Below, one piece after another: positions 53,068 to 62,822 of a stretch of DNA of 64,000 nt. The DNA is from Polaribacter filamentus (lineage in GTDB: Bacteria; Bacteroidota; Bacteroidia; Flavobacteriales; Flavobacteriaceae). The DNA is taken from assembly GCF_002943715.1 (NCBI RefSeq), contig NZ_MQUA01000013.1, forward strand, positions 1,915,001 to 1,979,000, read 5' to 3'. The translations under genes were made by a program, and so were the position numbers. Below the pieces are notes generated by a model, which saw only the letters and a list, made by a program, of their open reading frames with translations, made no database searches and was not told where the DNA came from. Every line of letters starts with the position of its first letter. The first letter of the stretch is position 1.

Positions 53068-54225
53068 ATGTTGTCTAACAAAATAGAAAAAATCATTACC
53101 AAGTACCTTCTAAATCAGGCCTCTTTTTCTGAATTAGAAGCGCTAGAATTATGGCTTTTAGATAGTGAAAATGAGAAAGTTTTTAAAGAGTTTATTAAAA
53201 CGAACTATTTAATTGATTCTTCATTAAATAAATATAATACTAGCCTTTCTAGCAAAAAACTGCTAGCATTTATTACTCAAGAAAAACAAACTATTCGCGT
53301 AAAAAGGTTCCGTAATTATTTAAAATATGCGGCTGTATTTATTGGACTAATAATGGTTAGTTACTTTTTTAATGTAGGTAAAGACACAAGCACAAATGCA
53401 CCAATTTTAGTAGAAAGTATTCAAACAGGTAAAGATAAAGCAACCTTAACCTTAGAAAACGGAACTATTGTTTCTCTAGAAAAAGGCGCTTCTTTTAATA
53501 ATAAAAATGCGCAAAGTAATGGTGAAAAACTTATCTATTTAAATAGCACTAACAAAGAGTCAAATAAAATTGCGTACAACTATTTAACAGTGCCTAGAGG
53601 TGGTCAATTTTATCTAAAATTAAGTGATGAAACTCAAGTTTGGCTAAACTCAGAATCTCAATTAAAATATCCTGTAAGTTTTACCAAAGGTAAAATTCGT
53701 GTTGTTGAACTCATTTATGGAGAAGCTTTTTTTGATGTTTCACCAAGTACAAATCATCAAGGATCACTTTTTAAAGTACATCATAAAGATCAAGATATAC
53801 AAGTTTTAGGTACTACATTTAACATTAAAGCTTACAAAGACGAATCTAGTATTTACACCACTTTGGTTGAAGGAAACGTTGCCGTAAGCTTTAAAGAAAC
53901 TCAAAAAAACTTATCACCTAATGATCAATTAAACCTTGATTTAGAAACAAAAACAGCAATAATTCAAAAAGTAGATGTGTATAATGCAATATCTTGGAAA
54001 GATGGCGTGTTTAGTTTTGATGAGAAATCTCTTTTTGAAATCATGAGAGTTTTATCTCGCTGGTATGACGTTAAAGTTGTGTTTAAAGATGATGCAATAA
54101 AAGAAGAAGAATTTATTGGAGTGCTTTCAAAAAATCAAAATATAGAAGATATTTTAAAAAGTATTAAAAATTTTGGTTTGGTAAAAAGCTATACTATAAG
54201 GGATAAAATAATAATATTAGAATAA
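53068..54225 (+). CDS. FecR family anti-sigma/sigma-regulator protein
   Basis: A 385-aa inner-membrane protein. An N-terminal cytoplasmic domain of about 85 residues (KIITKYLLNQASFSELEALELWL) is the sigma-binding part. One transmembrane helix (YAAVFIGLIMVSYFF, about 90-105) follows, then the periplasmic FecR domain (VPRGGQFYLKLSDETQVWLN ... GEAFFDVSP ... VLGTTFNIKAY). A C-terminal DUF4974/STN-like domain (FDEKSLFEIMRVLSRWYDVKVVF) ends it. It relays the signal from the STN-bearing SusC downstream to the ECF sigma factor at 50654. Confidence 0.93.
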   Translation: MLSNKIEKIITKYLLNQASFSELEALELWLLDSENEKVFKEFIKTNYLIDSSLNKYNTSLSSKKLLAFITQEKQTIRVKRFRNYLKYAAVFIGLIMVSYFFNVGKDTSTNAPILVESIQTGKDKATLTLENGTIVSLEKGASFNNKNAQSNGEKLIYLNSTNKESNKIAYNYLTVPRGGQFYLKLSDETQVWLNSESQLKYPVSFTKGKIRVVELIYGEAFFDVSPSTNHQGSLFKVHHKDQDIQVLGTTFNIKAYKDESSIYTTLVEGNVAVSFKETQKNLSPNDQLNLDLETKTAIIQKVDVYNAISWKDGVFSFDEKSLFEIMRVLSRWYDVKVVFKDDAIKEEEFIGVLSKNQNIEDILKSIKNFGLVKSYTIRDKIIILE

Positions 54226-54319
54226 AAAGGGCAAGAAGTTTTGATATTTCGTAGCATCTAACTTCTGTACCCTCAATTAAATATGTATTAATTAATTTTA
54301 ACTAACACTGAACAAATTT

Positions 54320-57300
54320 ATGAAATTTAAACTAATTAAAATTCGTTATCTTTCAAAGAAACGGCTTGTTTTTACAGTTATGAAAGTATTTATATTCTTA
54401 TTGTGCACATCTGTATTTAGTATGAATTCAGATAACATATTTTCTCAAGAAAATGTTACTATTGATAAAACTCAGTTAGCTACTGTTGATCAAGTGTTTA
54501 AAATTATCAAAGAACAAACTGATTATCGCTTTATTTACCCAAAAAATTTATTCAAAAAAGCTTCTAAAGTAGAATTGAATGCTGGTGAAATTAAAGTAAC
54601 AAAATTATTAGAGAAATGCTTAGCAAGCAACAATCTTCAATTTGAGTTGGCTAAAAATAATACCATCATTATTAAAGAAAAGGTTTTTAATAAACTGATA
54701 GAAGAGGAAGCGGAACAGCAGCAAACAATAACAGGTGTTGTAAAAGACAATACTGGTATTCCGTTACCAGGAGTTAGCATAACTATTAAAGGAACTTCAA
54801 CAGGAACATCCACAGATTTTGACGGCAAATTTAGTTTAAAAGTAGAAAGCACTAGTATTTTACAAATAAACTATTTAGGGTATAAAACGGTGGAAATAGA
54901 AGTTGGCAACCAAAAGATAATTAATGTTACTTTAGAGGAAAGTGCCCAAGCCTTAGAAGAAATTGTTGTGACCGCCCAAGGGATAAAAAAATCAAAAAAA
55001 GCATTAGGGTACGCAATAACAAGTTTAAATAGTGCTGATGTAGAACAAAGACCAGAAGCTGATGTAGCAAGAACATTACAAGGTAAAATTTCTGGGGTTA
55101 GTATTTCTGCTACTAATGGAGAAACCGGAGCAACCTCTTCGATTAGAATTAGAGGGTCTGTGTCTATAAACCAATCTAATGCACCTTTAATTGTATTAAA
55201 TAATGTACCTTTTAGCGGTGTTCTATCGGATATAGATCCTAATGATATTGAAAACATGAATATCTTAAAAGGATTAAATGCAGCAGCTTTGTACGGTAGT
55301 GAAGGTCGAAATGGTGTAATACTTATTCAAACTAAAAGTGGTAATGCTACCTTAGGCAAAAGTAAGACTACCGCTTCATTTTCTTCAACAAGTTATTTAA
55401 ATATAGTATCTCAATTACCAGATTATCAAAATATAATAGGTCAAGGTGCAGAAGGATCTTATGTTTTATCGAACCTTTCTCATGGTGGTCCTGAATTTTC
55501 ATCTTTAGCGGAAGTACCTCATCCTTACGCTGATTTAAGTAGTATTTTTCCTGAATATGAAAATGTTATGGTGCCTTACGAGGCAAAACCAAATAACGTA
55601 AAAAACCTTTTTAATACGGGTGTTGGTAAAATACATTCCTTATCAATAGCAACTTCTAAAGATAAAGTAGCTTTTAATATCTCTGCAGGTTATACAGATG
55701 AGTTGGGAATTATTGGTGACAATAATTTAAAACGTTTTAATATTGGTTTAGGTGGCGCTGCGCAAGTAAGTGAAAAACTTAATATTTCAGCAACCCTAAA
55801 CTACTCCACTAGAAAAGTAAATCGCATACAAGCAAGAGATGTTTTTAACCGCGTTTTTTACTTAGCCAGAAGTATCGATTTAACAGAACTCCCTTATCAA
55901 AATACGGTTACAGGAGAGTCTGTAAATTATCGAAATACAGAAACGAACCCTTTATGGTTGTTAAAAAATGCTGGAAGTACAGATGATATTACAAGAGTTT
56001 TTGGAACCTTCAATACAAATTATGTATTTAATGATAATTTAAACTTTACCTACAGAGTAGGATACGATAGTGAACATAGAAATGATTTAAATTACTCAAA
56101 CCGAGGAGGAAAAGATGGCGATTATATTATTGGATATTTAAACTTATCTAACCGAAAAGAAGTAACGGTAGATCAAACCTTTCTTTTGGGATACAATAAA
56201 AATCTAAATGATGACTTTAGTTTAGAAGCTCAAATAGGTGCCAACTCTAAACTGACCAAAATAAAAAGTCAATCTTCAGATTCTGATCAACAAATTGTAT
56301 ATAACTTCCTGAATCCAAATAATTTCGCAGCTTCAGAAAGTTTTTATTACGCAGAAGATCGCAATATTGCAGGTATTTTTGGACAGGTTCAAGTAACATA
56401 TAAGGACTATTTGTATACAACCCTATCTGGTAGAAATGATTTTGGTGCAAGTGTAGAAAAGGAAAATCAATCGTTGTTTTATCCTGGCGCCTCTGTCTCG
56501 TTTATCCCAACTTCTGCATTTGATATTAAAGGAGATGTTTTAAATTATTTAAAACTAAGAGCAGCCTACGCTACTTCTTCGGGATATCCAGATCAATACA
56601 GAACTAGAAACGCATTAATTATAGATACGAACAGGTTTGTGGCGGCAGACGGAACGAAGCCCGTTACGAACAGGTTTAGCCGAGTTTTTGGGAATCCGGA
56701 TTTAAAACCAGAAATACACCAAGAATTTGAAATTGGTATCGAAACCAAACTTTTTAAAAACCGATTAAGCTTAGAAGCCTCTTATTACTCTAGAGTTTCT
56801 AAAGATCAAATTGTAGAATCCATTTTAGCTCCTTCTACTGGTTTTGATAGTAAATTTATTAATTTAGGTCGCATCGACAACCAAGGTTTAGAAATAGATT
56901 TAGGGTTTGATATCCTTAAAAATAATGAGTTTAACTGGAATCTTAGAAATATTTTTACCGCAGAAAAATCTTTAGTAGTAGAAACAACACCAACTGGTGG
57001 AAATATAGAATTAGGCGCAGACCGTTTTGCAGTTGAAGGATATCCTCTAAATACAATTATTGGTATTTATGCACTAAGAGATACTGAAGGTAATTTACTT
57101 ATCGACGGCACAGGTTCTAGCACCACTTATGGTAAACTATTAAATAGTGGCGACATTGGTTTAGATCCAAAAGTGATTGGAGACCCAAATCCAGAATGGA
57201 GGTTAACCACAATAAATAGTCTTACTTATAAAAGTTTCAGGCTTTCTGCCCAAATCGAATATACACATGGTGGCGAAATATCTTCGTTAGCTGTAGAAGA

Positions 57301-57733
57301 TATGTTAGAAAGAGGTGTAACCAGAGATACAGAAAATAGAGCGGGTTCTTTTGTAATTCCTGGATTTTTAGCAAATCATCAAACGGGAGAACCTTTATTA
57401 GATGGTAATGGCGATAAAATACCGAACACCATACAATTAAACGGAATAAGAACTTTATTTGGAAACTATTATAATGCCAAAGATTTAAGCATGTGGGATA
57501 CTTCTGTTTTTCGTTTACGTGAAATTTCCTTCGGATATTCTTTTAAAACGAAAAAAGATCAAAAATTACCATTTGAAAAACTTGATATTACTTTTATAGG
57601 TCGTAATCTTTGGCACAGAGCACCTAATTTTCCCAAATATGTAAATTTTGATCCTGAAAGCGATGGAGGTTTAGGAAGAACAAATGTTCCTTCTACAAAA
57701 CGATTTTCTTTAGGTTTATCAATAACCTTTTAA
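54320..57733 (+). CDS. SusC/RagA TonB-dependent receptor with N-terminal STN signalling domain
   Basis: A 1137-aa outer-membrane protein. A long signal region is followed by the STN domain (residues about 50-120, VDQVFKIIKEQTDYRFIYPKN), the carboxypeptidase-regulatory-like domain (GVVKDNTGIPLPGVSITIKGTSTGT), TonB box EEIVVTAQG, the plug (GKISGVSISATNGETGATSSIRIRGS) and a 22-strand barrel ending FSLGLSITF. The STN domain contacts FecR, so substrate binding is reported to the ECF sigma factor. It pairs with the SusD-like gene 20 bp downstream. Confidence 0.94.
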   Translation: MKFKLIKIRYLSKKRLVFTVMKVFIFLLCTSVFSMNSDNIFSQENVTIDKTQLATVDQVFKIIKEQTDYRFIYPKNLFKKASKVELNAGEIKVTKLLEKCLASNNLQFELAKNNTIIIKEKVFNKLIEEEAEQQQTITGVVKDNTGIPLPGVSITIKGTSTGTSTDFDGKFSLKVESTSILQINYLGYKTVEIEVGNQKIINVTLEESAQALEEIVVTAQGIKKSKKALGYAITSLNSADVEQRPEADVARTLQGKISGVSISATNGETGATSSIRIRGSVSINQSNAPLIVLNNVPFSGVLSDIDPNDIENMNILKGLNAAALYGSEGRNGVILIQTKSGNATLGKSKTTASFSSTSYLNIVSQLPDYQNIIGQGAEGSYVLSNLSHGGPEFSSLAEVPHPYADLSSIFPEYENVMVPYEAKPNNVKNLFNTGVGKIHSLSIATSKDKVAFNISAGYTDELGIIGDNNLKRFNIGLGGAAQVSEKLNISATLNYSTRKVNRIQARDVFNRVFYLARSIDLTELPYQNTVTGESVNYRNTETNPLWLLKNAGSTDDITRVFGTFNTNYVFNDNLNFTYRVGYDSEHRNDLNYSNRGGKDGDYIIGYLNLSNRKEVTVDQTFLLGYNKNLNDDFSLEAQIGANSKLTKIKSQSSDSDQQIVYNFLNPNNFAASESFYYAEDRNIAGIFGQVQVTYKDYLYTTLSGRNDFGASVEKENQSLFYPGASVSFIPTSAFDIKGDVLNYLKLRAAYATSSGYPDQYRTRNALIIDTNRFVAADGTKPVTNRFSRVFGNPDLKPEIHQEFEIGIETKLFKNRLSLEASYYSRVSKDQIVESILAPSTGFDSKFINLGRIDNQGLEIDLGFDILKNNEFNWNLRNIFTAEKSLVVETTPTGGNIELGADRFAVEGYPLNTIIGIYALRDTEGNLLIDGTGSSTTYGKLLNSGDIGLDPKVIGDPNPEWRLTTINSLTYKSFRLSAQIEYTHGGEISSLAVEDMLERGVTRDTENRAGSFVIPGFLANHQTGEPLLDGNGDKIPNTIQLNGIRTLFGNYYNAKDLSMWDTSVFRLREISFGYSFKTKKDQKLPFEKLDITFIGRNLWHRAPNFPKYVNFDPESDGGLGRTNVPSTKRFSLGLSITF

Positions 57734-57753
57734 CTTTCTTAAAAATACAGAAC

Positions 57754-59367
57754 ATGAAAAAAAGATTAAAATATTTTAGCTTAAGCATAATGATCTTTTC
57801 ATTATTCTTATCCTGCGAAGTCACTAATTTTGATTTACAAGACAACCCAAACTTACTAACGCCGAGTAGCGCAGACCCAGAATTTCTTTTAAATGAATTA
57901 CAATATTTGTTTCAAGATATTATGGGCGACATGAATATAAATACAGATGATGTAATGCGCTATGAAGCCTTAACTAGCAATTATGGAGACATTGTAGATT
58001 CCGATGTTTTAGATGCAGAATGGGAACGCTATTTTGAAGCGCTAAGCATTTCTAAAACGATTACAAATTTAGCAAGTTCTAATGATGGATTAATATTTCA
58101 TAATGCTGTAAACAAACTTCTTATGGGATATTTAACCGTGACGATGGTCGATTATGTAGGTAATATTCCCTATTCAGAAGCTTCTCAACCAAATGAATTT
58201 AGCAACCCTAAATTAGACACTGGAGCAGATTTGTATAAAATGGTTCTTACAGATATTGATGCAGCAATTAGTGCTATAAATGCAGCTAAAGTAAATGTTT
58301 CTTCGGACTTGTTTTACAAAGGGAATAAAGAAAATTGGATTGCTTTTGCCAATACTTTTAAATTAAGAATATTAGTTCAAACGCGACTTAATAGCTCTGC
58401 TATTGGAGTTACCGATTTAAAAGGACAAATAAACACCTTATTATCAGGACCAATAATAGATGCATCATCAGAAGATTTTGTGTATTCTTATTCAAATTCC
58501 GCATCCCCAGAAAGCAGACATCCTTATTATCAAAGAAGTTATGTAGAAGGCTTCTCGCAATATATTTGTAACTATTTTATGTTTATGCTTAAAGATTCTA
58601 AAAGCATAAGAGACCCAAGAATTAGATATTATTTGTATCGTCAATCAAATATAGATCCTTTTAGTCCAAGAGTTTATCTTGCTTGCCAAGGAGATCCAAC
58701 CGTAACTTATTGTTATGTAGGTGATGGGTATTGGGGATTAGACCAAGGTGAAGAAAGAACAGGTCGTGGAGATAATTTATTAAGAACTGTCTATGGAGTT
58801 TATCCCGCTGGTGGAGTTTTTGATGAAGATCAATTTAAAGATGCAACAAGCACAACGATTCAAAATAGTTCATTATTAGGCGCCGGAATTATGCCAATCT
58901 TAACCTCTTCGTTTGCAAAGTTTTTAGCAGCGGAAGCAGCACTTACTATCGGCACAAACGGTAATCCAAAGACATTGTTAGAAGAAGCAGTAAGAGCATC
59001 CATTGCCAAAGTTTTAAATTTTAGAAACTCAAGTTCTCCTTATACATCCAATGCTATAGATATTGAAAACTATGTTGCTGAAGTACTTAGTAACTATGAA
59101 AATGCTACAACAGTCGAAGAACGATTAGATGTTATTATTACAGAATATTATTTAGCAGGTTTTGGAAACTCTATAGAAGCTTACAATGCGTATCGAAGAA
59201 CAGGATATCCCTCAAATATTCAAATACCTATTACAGATTCAAACCCAACATTTCCAAGAAGTTTTCCATATTCTGCGATTGCAGTTATGAATAATAGTTC
59301 AATTTCTCAAAAACAAAATACGGATAAAGTGTTTTGGGATACAAATCCAGCTGGGTTTATTAAATAA
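57754..59367 (+). CDS. SusD-like outer-membrane lipoprotein (SusD-like_2/RagB type)
   Basis: A 537-aa lipoprotein (signal ...IFSLFLSCEVTN). Its N-terminus (DLQDNPNLLTPSSADPEFLLNELQ) and the LMGYLTVTMVDYVGNIPYSEA motif belong to the SusD-like_2 group, which differs from the SusD of the first locus. The C-terminus ends with the usual region LAGFGNSIEAYNAYRRTGYP. Members of this group often accompany STN-type SusC proteins without glycosidases. It forms the lid of the transporter encoded just upstream. Confidence 0.88.
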   Translation: MKKRLKYFSLSIMIFSLFLSCEVTNFDLQDNPNLLTPSSADPEFLLNELQYLFQDIMGDMNINTDDVMRYEALTSNYGDIVDSDVLDAEWERYFEALSISKTITNLASSNDGLIFHNAVNKLLMGYLTVTMVDYVGNIPYSEASQPNEFSNPKLDTGADLYKMVLTDIDAAISAINAAKVNVSSDLFYKGNKENWIAFANTFKLRILVQTRLNSSAIGVTDLKGQINTLLSGPIIDASSEDFVYSYSNSASPESRHPYYQRSYVEGFSQYICNYFMFMLKDSKSIRDPRIRYYLYRQSNIDPFSPRVYLACQGDPTVTYCYVGDGYWGLDQGEERTGRGDNLLRTVYGVYPAGGVFDEDQFKDATSTTIQNSSLLGAGIMPILTSSFAKFLAAEAALTIGTNGNPKTLLEEAVRASIAKVLNFRNSSSPYTSNAIDIENYVAEVLSNYENATTVEERLDVIITEYYLAGFGNSIEAYNAYRRTGYPSNIQIPITDSNPTFPRSFPYSAIAVMNNSSISQKQNTDKVFWDTNPAGFIK

Positions 59368-59382
59368 ATAAAAGATAGTAAT

Positions 59383-60528
59383 ATGATAAAATATATAAAA
59401 TACGCTGCTTGTTTTCTACTCTTATTTTCATGTGCTGAAAACAGTAACCTACCCGATGACTTTGCTTTTAGAGGCGGTTATGCGCAGTTTACCACAAAGC
59501 CAATTCTTAATTTCAATATATTAAATATAGATAATGAAAAAGTTATTGGAAGTTTAATAGATCCTAATAATAATATTACGAACTATTCTTTAGCGCTGCA
59601 TTACAATGGCACCGTTGTAGAAAATATTGTAGTCTTAACCTCTTTTCCGGCTGCATTAGAAATCCCGTTAAGTACAATTATTGCTGCCTCAGGGCTTACG
59701 AGTAATGATATCAATTTAAGCACTAAATTTACTTTAGTAGCTACGATTACTACTCCAACAGGCGTATTTTCTGGCTTATCCCCTATTGATGGTGGCTTAG
59801 GAGGAAATACTTCAACACGTCTTAAAAATCCTGAGTTTATGAACGCGGTAGAGTTTGATATTACCTTTTTTCTTCCGCCTGCAAAAACCATCCGAAGGAC
59901 TTCTTTTGAAGAAGTTGCTGTTGGCGCAAATGATGCAGTCTATACTAGAAACGGAGGTGAGGATGAAACCTTAGATTTAATTAATGGTACAAATCCTCCT
60001 TTTGTAGATTTTATGGCTGCCGGTTCTTCTGTTGAAAATGAATTAGGTTTTAATTCAGAATATGTTGCGTCGCCAGGAATAAGTTCTAGCAGTTTAGGGT
60101 TTTCTTCTGAACGAATTGGAGTAACAGCATCCTTAGAAAATTTTGTGGCGTATCCAGATGGTAAACAAGGATTTCATTCAGAAGATGCAGATGGAACCAT
60201 AAAAATTACATTTGATACCGTGAATGTTCCTGCAGGACAAGCAAACTCTGGGGTTTCTTTTCAAGCTTTTTTTGGAGATACTTCATGGGAAGAAAAAGAC
60301 GGAATTGTTGCTTACTTAAATGTAACCAAAGATTCAGGAAATGAAGTTATTGAAATCGTGCGTCTTTTTGATGACGATATCGAAAATATAGCAGGAAAAT
60401 GGAACGAGTTTAACACTGGGTTTTTAAAAAATATTCGCTCTTATCAGCTTATAATTGAGATTTCTAGTGGCGCAACACCAGAATATTTTTATATAGACAA
60501 TGTTATTTTCTATGAGCCTTTAGAGTAA
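59383..60528 (+). CDS. Surface lipoprotein of unknown function (SusE-position)
   Basis: A 381-aa lipoprotein (signal ...ACFLLLFSCAEN). It appears all-beta. The first part (residues about 30-165) resembles repeated strand modules, and the C-terminal part (about 170-380: RRTSFEEVAVGAND..., VSFQAFFGDTSWEEKDGIVAYLN, YFYIDNVIFYEPL) looks like a jelly-roll/carbohydrate-binding-type fold. No catalytic motif is recognised. It lies 15 bp after susD, the usual place of a substrate-binding SusE-like protein. Confidence 0.7.
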   Translation: MIKYIKYAACFLLLFSCAENSNLPDDFAFRGGYAQFTTKPILNFNILNIDNEKVIGSLIDPNNNITNYSLALHYNGTVVENIVVLTSFPAALEIPLSTIIAASGLTSNDINLSTKFTLVATITTPTGVFSGLSPIDGGLGGNTSTRLKNPEFMNAVEFDITFFLPPAKTIRRTSFEEVAVGANDAVYTRNGGEDETLDLINGTNPPFVDFMAAGSSVENELGFNSEYVASPGISSSSLGFSSERIGVTASLENFVAYPDGKQGFHSEDADGTIKITFDTVNVPAGQANSGVSFQAFFGDTSWEEKDGIVAYLNVTKDSGNEVIEIVRLFDDDIENIAGKWNEFNTGFLKNIRSYQLIIEISSGATPEYFYIDNVIFYEPLE

Positions 60529-60607
60529 TCTTTATAGCTAACTTAAAAAAAAGAGACCAATTGTGCTCAAATTTATCAATACGATGCATTCCTTTTAAAT
60601 TTAAATT

Positions 60608-61849
60608 ATGAGAAAAACAGTACTTATTCTTTTTTTATTACTTAATTTTTTAAGCTTACATGCGCAAACAGCTTCGGGAGATATAGAAAATTATGCTGAA
60701 AGTATTATTAATAGGATGCCTGGAAGTTCTGTTAATAACTATATACAACCTACAACAGCGAACCTAGCAACTTGGAAATCTATAATTAATTTTATCTTAT
60801 CGGATAATCTTACAGATGCAAGAGCTATTGCCAGTCCTATAAACTATCAGATAACAGAATTTACAGACACTTCTTTAAATCCGAATAAGATATTTTATGT
60901 TTTGGAGGAGAAAGCGATACAAAATCGATACTGGGGAACATATATATTTAGTAAAAATCCAGCAAGAAACAATTTAATTATTGCGGCTCCTCATTCAAAA
61001 TTTGACACGAATACAGGCAATCAAGCGATATACTGTTTTAAAAATACATTAGCCAAAGCTGTATTTATAAACGGTACACATCGTTGCAATTCATTTACAA
61101 GTAGCAATTGTTATGGCACAACAAGTGTCTGCGGATCTACGGGCAATTATAAAATTTCTGATCAAGCACACAATACCACTTCAATGTTTCAAATAACGAC
61201 AGAAGTATTGTATAGTAGCATCGCTAATGCTGTGTTTGTTCAACTGCATGGTTTTGCAAAACAAAGCAATGATCCTTATGTGATCATGAGCAATGGCACG
61301 AATAAAACACCAAGTGTCGATTATGCGGTACAAATAAAAAACGCCTTGCTACAAGAAGACCCTAGTTTAACCTTTAAACTCGCGCATATTGATACAGATT
61401 GGACGCGCCTAACCGCATTTACAAATACACAAGGGCGATTTATTAACAACTCTTCTAATGCTTGTAGTACCGATGCAACGGCTACTTCTGGTCGTTTTAT
61501 TCATATTGAACAAGAGAAAGAAAAGTTACGAGATAGCGTAAAAGACTGGAGAAAAATGAGCAATGCCTTAAAGAGTGTTTTTACAAGTACATTAGGGCTC
61601 GACGAAAATATTTTAGAGACAAGTATTACCATATATCCAAATCCGGTGAGTACTATTCTTGAAATAAGAGCCGCTAAAATTAAATCTGTAGAGCTTATAA
61701 ATATTTTAGGAAAATCGATGCACATCTATACCAATAATATCCAAGAAAATGCGGTACAAATTAATATAGAAGACCTTGCTAAGAGTATGTATTTTCTTAA
61801 AATAAATACAGGTAATAGCAGCGTTATAAAAAAAATTATTAAAAACTAA
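60608..61849 (+). CDS. T9SS-secreted protein with an uncharacterised hydrolase-like domain
   Basis: A 413-aa protein with signal peptide (MRKTVLILFLLLNFLSLHAQ) and a C-terminal T9SS type A sorting domain (ITIYPNPVSTILEI ... MYFLKINTGNSSVIKKIIKN). The middle domain (about 60-310) has spaced conserved-looking polar motifs: APHSKFDTNTG, INGTHRCNS, VQLHGFAKQ and FIHIEQE. They would suit a metal-dependent hydrolase distantly like M14 or N-formylglutamate amidohydrolase enzymes, but the family is not recognised with certainty. It is encoded with an M14 peptidase and a peptide-type SusCD, so it may act on peptide-like material outside the cell (inference). Confidence 0.65.
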   Translation: MRKTVLILFLLLNFLSLHAQTASGDIENYAESIINRMPGSSVNNYIQPTTANLATWKSIINFILSDNLTDARAIASPINYQITEFTDTSLNPNKIFYVLEEKAIQNRYWGTYIFSKNPARNNLIIAAPHSKFDTNTGNQAIYCFKNTLAKAVFINGTHRCNSFTSSNCYGTTSVCGSTGNYKISDQAHNTTSMFQITTEVLYSSIANAVFVQLHGFAKQSNDPYVIMSNGTNKTPSVDYAVQIKNALLQEDPSLTFKLAHIDTDWTRLTAFTNTQGRFINNSSNACSTDATATSGRFIHIEQEKEKLRDSVKDWRKMSNALKSVFTSTLGLDENILETSITIYPNPVSTILEIRAAKIKSVELINILGKSMHIYTNNIQENAVQINIEDLAKSMYFLKINTGNSSVIKKIIKN

Positions 61850-61917
61850 TTTTAATAATCCAAATCAATAAATCTTTAACCATAGACAGGAAAACTGTTT
61901 ATTAAAAACTAACAATT

Positions 61918-62754
61918 ATGAAAAAATTTTACTTTTTACTACTTGCAATTGCTTTATTTAGCAGCACAATGTCTGCACAGTTAATTATTAATGAAGTATT
62001 GTTTGATCCCGCGCCTGATATCACTGGTGATGCAAATGGAGACGGAACTAGAAGCGCGAGCAATGATGAGTTTATTGAATTAGTAAATTCAGGGGCAACT
62101 GCGTTAGATATTAGTGGCTACACTATTGAAGACAGCTATACCGCAACCATAATAAGACACGTAGTTCCTGGTAATACAGTACTTCCGGCTGGTGGTGTTT
62201 ACCTTGTTTTTGGAGGAGGAACACCAACTGCTTCTGGCACTGGTGCTGGAAGTTTTGGAGTTTCTACTGTGGTTGTAGCATCTTCAGGTACCTTAGGGTT
62301 TAGTAATTCTCTCGAAGTAATTATTGTAAGAGATGCATCAGGAACAGCAATTGCTACGCTAGATGCAAGCACTTTATCCGTAAGCACGGGCGCTAAAGTT
62401 TCTGTAACAAGAAGTCCAGATATTACAGGTGAATTTATTTTACATCCAACGGTAAATGGGGTAGCCTTTTCGCCAGGTCTTAAAATTGATGGGAGTTCTG
62501 TTTTAAATATTAAAGAAGATGTATTCGCTGTCTTTGCAATGTATCCAAACCCTGTAATTAATGGAGAATTAACAATCATTTCTGCCTCTAACGGCTTAAA
62601 GAAAGTGGAGTTGTTTGATACTTCTGGACGCAGTGTATTACAAACGAACTTAACATCGAATGTATTAAATGTTGAAGCTGTTAAGAGTGGTATTTACTTT
62701 CTTAAAGTATCACAAGATAATAACACCTCTACATCAAAGGTACTTATTAAGTAA
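61918..62754 (+). CDS. Lamin-tail-domain protein with T9SS type A sorting domain
   Basis: A 278-aa protein with signal peptide (MKKFYFLLLAIALFSSTMSAQ), a lamin tail domain (residues about 20-180: LIINEVLFDPAPD ... DEFIELVNSGATALDISGYTIED ... VLPAGGVYLVFGGG) and a C-terminal T9SS domain (AMYPNPVINGELTI ... GIYFLKVSQDNNTSTSKVLIK). An acidic loop (DITGDANGDGTRS) may bind Ca2+. It is probably exported to the surface. The role is unknown; such domains occur next to secreted hydrolases. It is the last gene before a terminator. Confidence 0.8.
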   Translation: MKKFYFLLLAIALFSSTMSAQLIINEVLFDPAPDITGDANGDGTRSASNDEFIELVNSGATALDISGYTIEDSYTATIIRHVVPGNTVLPAGGVYLVFGGGTPTASGTGAGSFGVSTVVVASSGTLGFSNSLEVIIVRDASGTAIATLDASTLSVSTGAKVSVTRSPDITGEFILHPTVNGVAFSPGLKIDGSSVLNIKEDVFAVFAMYPNPVINGELTIISASNGLKKVELFDTSGRSVLQTNLTSNVLNVEAVKSGIYFLKVSQDNNTSTSKVLIK

Positions 62755-62776
62755 ATTAGGAATTGTTTAGATACCT

Positions 62777-62813
62777 AAAAAGCTACCCCAGGGATAACTG
62801 GTGTAGCTTTTTT
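62777..62813 (+). terminator. Rho-independent terminator of the sigma/FecR-SusCD-T9SS locus
   Basis: Stem AAAAAGCTAC / GTAGCTTTTTT with an inner CCAG / CTGG pair and loop GGATAA, followed by T. Confidence 0.85.
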
Positions 62814-62822
62814 GTGTTTTAG

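Noticed and set aside
54870..54895. TTTAGGGTATAAAACGG inside the STN-SusC gene as a fourth ECF promoter
   Set aside because: The spacing between TTAGGGT and CG is far shorter than 15, and it lies within a conserved coding stretch.
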